Of a stretch of 64,000 nucleotides of DNA, positions 11,073 through 19,413 are shown one piece after another. The notes beneath the pieces were generated by a model that worked only from the letters and a program-made list of their open reading frames with translations, did no database searches and was not told the origin of the DNA. Both the position numbers and the translations under genes were made by a program. Position 1 is the first letter of the stretch. Each line of letters starts with the position of its first letter. The stretch comes from Siphonodentalium dalli (lineage: Eukaryota; Mollusca; Scaphopoda; Gadilida; Siphonodentaliidae). The stretch lies in the NCBI GenBank assembly GCA_032622095.1, contig CP136062.1, positions 151,646,875 to 151,710,874 of the forward strand, read 5' to 3'.

Positions 11073-11870
11073 TTAACCCTTTGAGTGCCAGGGGGCGATA
11101 TTATCGGCCCTAAACCTACACAATAAGTCTGTTAAAGGGGTACTGTACCCAAGATGTTGTTGTTGGTTTCTATAATCCCCGAGTCGGAGAATAAGGTAAC
11201 AACTTTTCCATTTTTTGAAAGTCTGTTGAGTACGAAGTATTGTTACGGATGGCAAATTTACCGGAATGCAAAAATACAAATTGTCGTTGTTGAGTAATTT
11301 TTGTACAGTTTTCAACCAAATGAATCAAATAAACATTATATTATATGCTTAGTAGTCCCATATACTCATTTAAGTTAGTGTATGGTCACTAGTCAATGAG
11401 TGACTTGGGTTTTCTCCCCGTATAAGCATAATGTTTCAAACGATCGTGTGTGCAATTGTTTTATTAATCCAGTATCCCTCAATTATAATTTGATTACGTT
11501 TTGTACACGGAAATTCCAATTTTAAGAGACGCCATTTTATGGCTGGAGCCATAAAATCAATTTATATTAAATTATTAACTTTTAAATTATTAAATTTTAA
11601 GATAGCCTATTAACCTGAGCGTTTACAGAATACATCTTCGACTCAAATTACTTATATTTCTATATAGTATCGATAATAGATCGTTGTTATCACCGGGAAT
11701 TTATTGAAAATGGCGTACAGTACCCCTTTAAAGAATATAATAAAATATATTAAAATTGTAAAAAAAAATTGTAAAAAAAAAATTATGGTCGACTCGCATA
11801 TATAAGAGAATGCATTGGCACAGGGTATATGGGTTGATACAAAAATCGGACCTGGCACTCAAAGGGCTAT
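11073..11870 (+). mobile_element. TTAA-CCCTTTGAGTGCC element (family A3), nested
   Basis: Left end TTAACCCTTTGAGTGCCAGG; right end CCTGGCACTCAAAGGGCTAT, with the final TTAA decayed. The right arm contains the hairpin module 'cgcatatataagagaatgca' shared with other TTAA families, then 'gggttgatacaaaaatcgg'. It contains the third-level element at 11132-11731. Confidence 0.7.
11132..11731. mobile_element. TTAA-AGGGGTACTGTAC element, innermost of three
   Basis: Exact ends: TTAA followed by AGGGGTACTGTAC on the left, and GTACAGTACCCCT followed by TTAA on the right (13-bp perfect inverted repeat, TTAA duplicated). 600 bp including both TTAA copies. No credible protein. A piggyBac-like MITE by target and structure. 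Confidence 0.8.
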
Positions 11871-11980
11871 AGGAGGGAAATGTTCAGATAATGAGTTCAA
11901 CAAATATTTGTTTAACTTTTTTTCTGAACATTTCCTAAGGGAACTATTTGTCAATGAGTAATTAGTAAAGAAAGGGTTAA

Positions 11981-13602
11981 CATAATATGATCATACGCTA
12001 GCGTAATTAACGAACCAAAGCTAAACCACTCACATGAGGGCCTGGTATCTGTAGCGTTTAAAACAATTCTTATAAAAATCACTTTAGAGATTCCCACCAA
12101 ATAAGATTCACATGTATAAGGCTTATATTTCATGGGGTAATTATAATTAGTTATATGTGTTGTCGAGAGTGGAACTGAAACTAACCATTATATTACTTGG
12201 TGTGCTGGGGGAGCTCTCCGCTTGAAATACTCAGGCTAGATGGAAAAGAGTGTCATTTCATTCATAACATGTCAATTTCAACGACAGTCGACAAACAACG
12301 TCATCATGTAACTGTCCCCCATTGACCAAATTTGCGTGGAAATGAATGTATATAATAGGATGTATAGGGATTATCAGATGCATGTATGTACTATGCAGAC
12401 TTATGATAACAATTGAATACATAATAAATAGTATGTTATTTCCTTTCGCACAGTATACTCACTACAGAACCATGTAGTATCAACTGCTCAGTGCATCAGT
12501 TGGAAAAACGGGTCTACTCACTCTACTGGATCAAATTATCGGACTCTAGCTCCCGTCACAGGCAGACAGTTTTGGACACTGGTCAATTGAACAACGTATC
12601 TAGGAAGTTTTAATTATTTTAAATAAACTAAAATCACTTTACCCACACCTGAGACCTCTACTATATATAAACCTATTTGATGCTAGCAATGTTTGATTAA
12701 GCCCTATTTTGACACCGTAGACATACCTGCCCCAATAAATAAAAACAAAATAAATGATTTTATGACGTTTATATAAATAGAATGTTGCACGTCGACTGAT
12801 TTGGGTTGGCCTCTTGACAGCCAATTACGACATTAATGCTGTAAGCACATCGTTCTACTGTGCGACAAAAGTGGTCGCATCTCAAACAAAGCTTTGTTTC
12901 GTTATAATCTCTCTTCATGTATTAATAGTTATAAAGCATTACTAGTACTTTTGCATAAAACCTGTACTCAGACCAATAAACAGTTCTTTTCTTAAAACAC
13001 AAGAAATCTATCAAAGACTGTCTGGTTTACAATATTACTTCAAAATATTTTCTGAATATGTTCCAATTCACTCTTGAGTAACCGTAAAATTTCCAAAGAT
13101 ATATAGCCATCATATATTCAATTTCAAATATTTTCAACATACAAAGAAATGAACACATCGAATGAGCCAGTGCCTCGACCCATTTTTATGTATATTACTA
13201 GCTGAAACAGGCTCCATTTATTCAGCGGAGTATGAGCACTTCGCGACATTGTGATCTTTTTAATAAACAATTTGTTTAGTTTTTTTAAATAAAAAATATT
13301 TCTTAATTTTAATAAAGCAATTAATTTTTTGATTTTTTCTAGATTGAACTCCTTGCTCAATTTAACATTAAATTTTGACAAATTAATGCCATTATAATAT
13401 TCACCGTGGTACCACGACACTACACCACATTTGGTTGAAATCGGTCCAGGGGTCTGGGCTCTTATATATAGATTTATACCAACCATATTGTAGATTGAGG
13501 TTAAAAACTTGATTCATATCCAAGAACATCCTTTCATAGATATCTATTTGTTCATGTCATCTTTTGGCTCAACAACTCTGCATCTGTTTCACGATATTCA
13601 AT
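11981..13602. other. intronic, no feature recognised
   Basis: AT-rich intron sequence. A 120-codon open frame on the minus strand (13124-13486) has strongly AT-driven composition and no recognised domain; I do not call it a gene. Confidence 0.4.
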
Positions 13603-13689
13603 TTAACCCTTCCATGACTGGAGCTTCATGAAATTTTGTGAAAACCCTGTGCCAATGCATTCTCTTATATAATGCGAGTGTCCCACAGG
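13603..13689 (+). mobile_element. fragment of TTAA-CCCTTCCATGAC family (A2)
   Basis: Left end TTAACCCTTCCATGACTGGA followed by 'ccctgtgccaatgcattctc'. Then it is replaced by family C-related sequence. Confidence 0.6.
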
Positions 13690-14378
13690 ACCCCATATCA
13701 TCAGATTCCAACAACATTTTTTTAAATGCCACTTCAGTTATCAAAAATTATTAATTGCCCAAAAATAATGCTAACCAGTCCTTTCATGAGACGGGAGTGA
13801 TTGCTCTCGCACCCATATGCACTCGCAATTGTTAATTCACGGGTGCTAAAATTCGCACTCATCCCTCTTGTCAAAATGTTCATGGTCACTGCAATAGTTG
13901 ATTCATTATAGAACTTTTTGAAGGTATATTTAGAACCTTTCCCATCTCAGATAAATTTTGGCATGTGAAAGTTTAACTGGACATAGGTCTATCCCAAAAT
14001 CACATTTTGTTTGAGAAAAACCCAACTTACAGTTATATTGTGGGAGCAATTACACCCGTCTTCTGAAATGCGAGAGCAAATAAGTGCTCTTGCTGTATTT
14101 TCCTCGTGGGAAGGACTGGTCAACTATAGTATAAAACTGTCCAAAATGTGTTATTTATCAACATTTTGTTCGACAAAATTTGGCCAGATTGTCAAATATC
14201 TAACACCCAAAGCCACTTGATTTTAGAGTTATCCATCTTCATCCGCAATTTGGTCGACAAAAATTACATATCTCGGGAAATAACAAATTTAAAAAATCAA
14301 TATCTGATCACTCTGACCTTTGATGAATGGGTTCCTCAACTCGAATCAAAGAAATAGTAATTTGGGAGCGTTAATTCA
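13690..14378 (+). mobile_element. family C-related element, right end truncated
   Basis: Shares, over about 400 bp, the sequence at 27650-28050 in the opposite orientation ('catcagattccaacaaca' ... 'ctcgaatcaaa'). Interrupted by the element at 13776-14118. Intronic. Confidence 0.6.
13776..14118. mobile_element. insertion with CAGTCCTT ends inside the family C copy
   Basis: Ends CAGTCCTTTCATGAG and CTCGTGGGAAGGACTG (imperfect inverted repeat), and an internal inverted pair around 'gagagca'. It is absent from the homologous copy at 27650-28050, where the flanks are close together. No clear TSD. Confidence 0.6.
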
Positions 14379-14410
14379 GATTATGCATCTTTAAGCATTG
14401 TATTTTTCAG

Positions 14411-15163
14411 CAAGACCATCTCAAAATCAACTGAAAAAGACATCAACATACGGAGATGCAAAAGTCAGAACAGAGAACAAAAATACTCCATCGGATAACA
14501 CAAGAAAGAGCAAGGACAAGTTGTGCTCATTTCAGTCTGGAAGGTGTACTAGTAATGAACTTAATAATTTAGAAAAAATAAACAAACAGTTTAATAGCGG
14601 ACATGAATCTGAAAATTCCCACTGGAAACCATACACGCAAAAAGCTATAACAGAACTGGCAAAAGATACAGATCTTCCCGAAAGCCAACATATGAATGTT
14701 TGTAATAGAACAAGCGAAAAAGTAATTGCTAGTAAAACTAGGCATGAAGCAGGTGATGGACAGGCTGATAAAACAATATTTGAGGGAATATCTATAAAGG
14801 ACACATGGAAGAGTAAATCTATCCCAAAGCAATTGTGCAGAAGAAAGTCAGTTGTACAAAGTGTATCCAAACCACACAATCAAGCTATCAACCTTGCTGC
14901 CTTAAATGTCAAAAAGGAACCGTCTGCTTGTTGCAGGCAAGAGCTACAAGAAGTTCCTAATAGTCAAACACAAGTTCCGAGCTGTCAAACTTTCAGTCAG
15001 CCTGTTTTGTTGAAAGAAGATAACTATGTGTTTCCAAAAGATTATTCTCGACGGATTGGAAAGAGAATGTTGAAGGAGAATAGGGATGTTGTTCCGTCCA
15101 AGGAGGAGGAGAACAATGAAATATATGCTTCAGAATTTGAAGGAGTGAATATGCACTTTAAAG
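14411..15163 (+). CDS. host gene, large third recognised exon
   Basis: Acceptor 'tgtatttttcag', donor GTTATT after AAAG. 753 bp, uninterrupted. Entered with one base from exon 2 (codon GCA) and left with one G. It encodes about 251 residues, hydrophilic and rich in Lys, Ser, Asn, Glu and Gln, with no predicted membrane segment, for example RPSQNQLKKTSTYGD near the start and NKNTPSDNTRKSKDKL after it. It looks like a long disordered region with several short basic clusters (RRKS, RIGKRM). The open frame runs on to 15213, but that tail lies in a TTAA element (15173 onward), so the exon most likely stops at 15163. Long open frames on the opposite strand here are shadows. Confidence 0.75.
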
Positions 15164-15172
15164 GTTATTCCA

Positions 15173-15616
15173 CTAACCCTTTCAGTGCCAGGGGCCGATC
15201 TCATCGGCCCTAATTTACGGTCTGTAAAATCGTCCCTAAAAAAAAACATTTAGATTTTTTTGGGTTGAATTTTTTTTGGGTATGCTTAAGCATGCTATAG
15301 CGAATTTAAAAACAAACTGGATAAAACCTTAGGGGCATGTTATAACTCAAAACTATCACCAAGTATTTAGTAATAATTTTGATGCCCATGAAAAACGTAA
15401 GATTCCCTGGCACTAAACCTACAAAATAAGTGTTAAAGAATATTTGAAAAAATTATTAAAATTGTAAAAAATAATAACAAATGATGAAAAATTGTTAGGC
15501 CAATGCATTCTCTTATATAAGCGAGGCGACCTATGGTCGACTCGCATATATAAGAGAATGCATTCGCACAGGGTATATGGGTTGATAGAAAAATCGGACC
15601 TGGCACTGAAAGGGCT
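15173..15616 (+). mobile_element. TTAA-CCCTTTCAGTGCC element (family A3), in intron 3
   Basis: Left end CTAACCCTTTCAGTGCCAGG, right end TGGCACTGAAAGGGCTAA. The target is CTAA on both sides instead of TTAA. It contains 'cggccctaatttacggtc', the uninterrupted site 'tatgcttaagcatgctat' (about 15281-15300), and the 75-bp hairpin module 'caatgcattctcttatat' at 15500-15570. It begins only 10 bp after the exon 3 donor. Confidence 0.75.
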
Positions 15617-15689
15617 AACACAGTTGGTTTGTACATTTAGATCTTTTTGGAAATGTATTACAGATTTTGTATGAGCTTTAATGTTAGTC

Positions 15690-15965
15690 TCACCTTTTGA
15701 ATAGCAATGAATAATAATTGTGAAGGGACACTCTTTTGGCTGATATCAATAATAGTGATGTAATTGAATAACCCCCATGGTATTTCCAACAAAGGGACAT
15801 AACTCTGGTGAAAATTGGTGGGTGGAACCCAAATTCGAATGTAACCTATATTTTGCCCTAGTAAACTCACATACCAAATTTCATTCCACTTAGTTGAGTC
15901 TTAATTACTAAAGTTATCATCTGGAAACGAAAAAAGCGAACAGACTGACAGATGGACCATCATAT
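15690..15965 (-). mobile_element. fragment related to the element at 19719-20653
   Basis: Carries 'ataactctggtgaaaattgg', 'ggaacccaaattcga', 'aactcacataccaaattt' and 'aaagttatcatctgg', the reverse complement of units in 19719-20653. Ends undefined. Confidence 0.55.
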
Positions 15966-15970
15966 ATTTA

Positions 15971-16161
15971 CAGTAATGCTCTAAGTAATCGACTTCTTAA
16001 CCACAGCAGAATTATGGGTAACTTTTCAGGATTTAGTCGGAAATATGGCTTTCGGCGAGAGCTTTCCAATGAATGGCAACAAGCCATATTTCCGACTAAA
16101 TCCTGAAAAGTTACCCATAATTCTGCTGTGGTTTAGAAGTCGATTACTTAGAGCATTACTG
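15971..16161. mobile_element. TA-target MITE with CAGTAATGC ends (family D), complete
   Basis: A near-perfect palindrome of 191 bp flanked by TA on both sides. Ends CAGTAATGCTCTAAGTAATC / GATTACTTAGAGCATTACTG. The arms contain 'cagaattatgggtaac' and 'ggatttagtcggaaatat'. TA duplication and CAGT ends are typical of Tc1/mariner and pogo-type elements. Intronic. Confidence 0.8.
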
Positions 16162-16254
16162 TATGTCCTGTTTTAAAAAAACAGCATATAAAAATGACAT
16201 TTTGTGCTGCCAATTTGGATAAACAATTTATGAAATTGGCCACATTGAAGAGTA

Positions 16255-16355
16255 GAGGAAAATTGTAAATTATGCACATTTGAACACCCCTGGAAAATTG
16301 CAAATTATGTGCATTTGAACACCCCTGGAAAATTGTAAATTATGTGCATTTGAGC
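16255..16355. repeat. 35-bp tandem repeat, 3 copies
   Basis: Three adjacent copies of 'gaaaattgtaaattatg' plus 'gcatttgaacacccctg' with single-base differences. Confidence 0.8.
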
Positions 16356-16477
16356 TCTCAAATAACAATGACACCCGCTATTATTAATTTAGGATAAAAT
16401 GACTACAATCCCTATTCTTTGATGAGATATTATAAAAAAAATTCCATTACATGTATGTTTATTTGTATTGTTTTCAG

Positions 16478-16533
16478 GTGAGGACTCAGTGGTACCTGGG
16501 GATAACTTTCCTGAAGATGATCCAGTTCTGAGT
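16478..16533 (+). CDS. host gene, fourth recognised exon
   Basis: Acceptor 'tttgtattgttttcag', donor GTAATG. The 56-bp exon completes the G from exon 3 and encodes GEDSVVPGDNFPEDDPVLS, acidic and Pro-containing, ending in phase 0. That agrees with the start of the last exon. The donor lies directly before the hAT-like insertion at 16543: the element's 8-bp target duplication starts at the second base of the donor, so the insertion left the splice site intact. An alternative donor at 16532 would lead to a different 3' end (see 17047-17090). Confidence 0.6.
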
Positions 16534-16542
16534 GTAATGTAT

Positions 16543-16992
16543 CAAGTCTGAGTTTAGTGTGCCTGTCATTTGCAGAATGAGGTCCCCAGAGGGTGAATTT
16601 ATTGATGCTATCTCGTACAGTGAGCTAGCATCACCAAATTCACCCTCTGGGGACCTCATTCTGCATGGCCTCATCTGCTGTGGAAGACATAGACTAAGAT
16701 TCCCAATGGTGAATATTGTGATGTTCACCCATTGGGAACCTCGATTATGCAATCTGTCGTCTGCCAATTGAGGATATAGAGAAACTAAACTAAAAAAGAA
16801 ATAGAATCAATGTGAAGTAGGTTCTATAGAAATTTGATATTTAATAAAGAAACTTTCCAGAGAAGATGAGGCCAAAGCAGAATGAGGTCCCCAGAGGGTG
16901 AATTTGGTGATTATAGCCCGCTCTGCGGGATATCGTCACTAAATTCACTCTCTGGGGACCTCATTCTGCAAATGACAGGCACACTAAACTTG
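16543..16992. mobile_element. hAT-like CAAGCCTG-family MITE (family E), complete with 8-bp TSD
   Basis: Flanked by TAATGTAT on both sides (16535-16542 and 16993-17000). Left end CAAGTCTGAGTTTAGTGTG; the right end has a small terminal deletion. Each half is a palindrome around 'gaatgaggtccccagag / ctctggggacctcattc', joined by a spacer with 'cattgggaacctcgattatg'. 450 bp, no coding capacity. 8-bp duplications are the hallmark of hAT elements. Confidence 0.85.
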
Positions 16993-17046
16993 TAATGTAT
17001 ACAACTAAGTTTCTAGTAAATTAATATTGTTACTTTTACTGTGTAG

Positions 17047-17090
17047 ATGATGACACCAGCAGTTTTCATAAATTCAGACTTGGCACTTAG
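17047..17090 (+). other. possible alternative terminal exon
   Basis: A good acceptor ('gttacttttactgtgtag') precedes a frame reading DDTSSFHKFRLGT and stop. It would need the weaker donor GTGTAA at 16532 to fit in phase. Possible alternative 3' end of the host gene; weak. Confidence 0.25.
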
Positions 17091-17121
17091 ATACACATTA
17101 ATAAAACGCTATATAAATATA

Positions 17122-17603
17122 TGAAATTAATGTAGTTGATGTTTGTGACCCTTTCTATACTAAATGCATTCTCCCATTCAGTTATAAAAGTATGCATTGG
17201 AATGGTCTATTATTAATTTGGAGGGGTGTTGAGGTAATAAAAGCAGTCAACAGACAGAGCAGAATGATTCATATTGATTGGTGGGAAATGTTCAAATAAG
17301 AAGTTCAATGAACTTACTATCTGAACATTTCCTAACAGAACTACTCGTCAATGAGCATTTAGTAAAGATATGTGGGGGAGGGGTGGTGGTGCAGTTGGAA
17401 ATGTCAAGGTAATTTTATTTTAGTTAATATTGCCCAACACTGATCTCTTTAGCCCTACAACAATAGATCACATAGGACAGTGTCGCCATCTACAATTCAT
17501 TGGATGGAATGACATAAATGAAGTCCAGCAGAAAAACTGTTACCAACAGTTTATTATAAAATATAACTAATACCCTATCATATGTGAGCACAAAAAAAAC
17601 AAG
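17122..17603 (+). repeat. duplicated segment, copy 1 (intron 4)
   Basis: Matches 19414-20704 at high identity ('tataaatatatgaaat', 'ccctttctatactaaatgc', 'agtgtcgccatctacaattc', 'accctatcatatgtgagcac'). This copy retains an extra ~150 bp near 17290-17440 and lacks the insertion at 19719-20653, so it shows that insertion's empty site. Part of it (17148-17366) is a family A5 TTAA element. Confidence 0.8.
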
Positions 17604-17710
17604 GAGACAATGAAGATTTCCCACAATTAGACAATATTTTGTTAACTACATCATATGCATCACAGTACAGTTCAGGCTGTGAATGGTAAATCTAGCATTC
17701 AACACCAGAA

Positions 17711-18780
17711 AATAGTGTTCTTATACCAATCATAAATATTGTGTAAATCTGCATAAATTGCATATTATTGTCATGTGTTATGTAAACAAATGCCATGTTA
17801 TGTGTAAAGAGTATGCGATAAGCATAGCACTCAACTCCGAAGAGAACCTAGTCTGTGAACTTTGGTTACAAATGCAACCATGTTGTTTACAACATACCAG
17901 TTTAATCCTCACCTCTCAAGATTTCTGTGTTGAATGGGACACCGTGAATCACGCTCCTAAAAAAATCACCACGGTGTTGAGTGTTTTGCTTATCACTCAC
18001 TATTTACGTGCTGTATATAAACAAATGCTTGACTCACACAAAGTGTGTTCCTTGGATAGTATCTCATTCATACTATCATTATACCATACTATTAGTATAA
18101 TCTTGAGGAAATTCATAATTTTGTAAGTCTTAGGCCTGTTTTATACGACGTGTGATACACGTGTATAACTGGCTATTTTTCTGGTGAAATAAGAGAGTCG
18201 GCAATTGATCGTGTATTACACGTCGTATAAAACCACGATACTCGTCGAAATTCGTCCTTACACGTGTCGACGTATTACATGACTGGCCTGGACGCATAAC
18301 TCATCACTTGTTTGTCAATTACGCGTCGCTGATTTATACGACGGGTATGACACGAGTAACGGAACACAATATGGCATAATATTTCACCCCATTTTGAGCC
18401 CCATGCAGGGCGATCGCACGTGCGCAGAAGAGTTATGACAACTTGTTTTGGTCGGGCTGTACTGAAATCGAGATGTAAGAATTATAATTTCGCGTGGTCG
18501 CCGTGTGGCATTACAGAACTATATTCTTGTCTCGGCGGAGAGTTATTATATCAGTGAGACCGATAAATCTGGGATATTTCACATTTTCTTATAGCCGGTT
18601 GGATTTTTAACATTAATTACATGACGCCAGTCTAGATTACACGTGTAAAGTTAACACGTCATATAAATCAAACGTTAAAAACTCGTGTTGACGACGAGTT
18701 AACGTTACACGTGTATTACACGTCGTATAAAACAGGCCTTATTTCTAAATTATAACCCTCAACCAAGGCCATCCATGCCT
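17711..18780 (+). mobile_element. family K element copy, interrupted by a Harbinger-like insertion
   Basis: Homologous to 52385-52977 and 62163-62713 ('cttataccaatcataaat', 'gagtatgcgataagca', 'tgttgagtgttttgctta', 'actatcattata', 'aaggccatccatgcct'). It has internal inverted pairs around 'gagtgttttgcttat'. A 122-codon open frame here (17758-18126) is not kept in the other copies. Interrupted by 18133-18738. Intron 4 of the host gene. Confidence 0.6.
18133..18738. mobile_element. Harbinger-like MITE with TTA duplication
   Basis: Ends GGCCTGTTTTATACGACGTG / CACGTCGTATAAAACAGGCC, a perfect 20-bp inverted repeat, with TTA on both sides (18130-18132, 18739-18741). The interior repeats 'acacgtgt' and 'tcgtataaa' motifs. 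606 bp with no credible protein. The TTA target and GGCC ends fit PIF/Harbinger. The related K copies at 52 and 62 kb lack the insertion. Confidence 0.8.
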
Positions 18781-18870
18781 GAACACCCCACAATCATTCC
18801 CAATTATGTGAATTTTGGAATCTCATAGTATTTGATTGGGTTATCAAGATCTATTTCAATTTTGTTTCAG

Positions 18871-18957
18871 ATGTGGGATGAGGTGTGTGAGAAAAGTAAA
18901 GAAATAACAGATACAAAGATGAAACCAGTAAAGAGAGTCAGCTTCCAGTTAGTGTAA
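18871..18957 (+). CDS. host gene, terminal exon with RVSF motif and stop
   Basis: Acceptor 'tttcaattttgtttcag', phase 0, in agreement with exon 4. Encodes MWDEVCEKSKEITDTK then MKPVKRVSFQLV and TAA (18955-18957). The last residues contain K-R-V-S-F, which fits the PP1 catalytic-subunit docking consensus (K/R)-x(0,1)-(V/I)-x-F and has a serine inside the motif, as in phospho-regulated PP1 partners. That role is inferred from the motif alone. With the four upstream exons this gives 368 residues plus stop. Confidence 0.7.
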   Translation: MWDEVCEKSKEITDTKMKPVKRVSFQLV

Positions 18958-18982
18958 ACAAGGAAATCTGCAATTATTCACA

Positions 18983-18988
18983 AATAAA
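18983..18988 (+). terminator. poly(A) signal AATAAA
   Basis: AATAAA 25 bases after the stop codon of the host gene ('attcacaaataaacaagc'). The close spacing implies a very short 3' UTR; other AT-rich candidates lie further downstream. Confidence 0.5.
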
Positions 18989-19413
18989 CAAGCATCCTAA
19001 AGTAATATCTGTGATAGACTATCTGTGATCAATGTATTAATTATTCATTATAACTTCCTTGAATTATTTTATAATATAATATTTACATAGCCCATCTGTG
19101 TTACACTAAATCCATTTCCCTGATTGGTCAACTGCCAATTGGGTCACCTGTTTCATACCTCAATAACACACAAACCTTAACATGTACACAATGTCACAAA
19201 TTGTTGAACTAATCACAAAAAACGGTCAGCAGAATAATTGGGCATGCTTTCACCAAATTTCACCTGAAGGCAGTTATTTAATTCACATTTTCTTTGCTAA
19301 GTGCTTGGAAATCTTATATTGGGCTGACTTAATGTGCTGTGTATGGTAGTCTCAAATTCTCGGCAGATTTTATGAAAATAAATATTAATACATGCAGGTT
19401 TTTCATCAATCAA

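Larger units (their letters stand above)
10926..11980 (+). mobile_element. TTAA-CCCTTTCTA element (family A5) containing two nested elements
   Basis: Starts TTAACCCTTTCTACACTAAA and ends 'ttagtaaagaaagggttaa', so TTAA borders and inverted ends are present. The interior matches 59674-59934 in inverse orientation ('ataaaagtatatattggaatg', 'ttattaatttgg', 'ggaaatgttcagataat'). It is interrupted by the element at 11073-11870, which itself contains another. It occupies much of intron 2 of the host gene. Confidence 0.7.

Noticed and set aside
13124-13486. 120-codon minus-strand frame
   Set aside because: Composition is driven by AT content (runs of Lys, Ile, Phe), with no domain; probably chance in the intron.
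14532-14879. 115-codon minus-strand frame with hydrophobic stretches
   Set aside because: Shadow of the large + strand exon, which has matching splice phases and coding-like composition.
15164-15213. Extension of exon 3 to the stop at 15213
   Set aside because: From 15173 the sequence is the end of a TTAA element found elsewhere, and a donor at 15164 matches the phase of the next exon.
17758-18126. 122-codon open frame on the + strand
   Set aside because: Lies in a dispersed family K repeat whose other copies at 52.5 and 62.3 kb do not keep the frame; also intronic.
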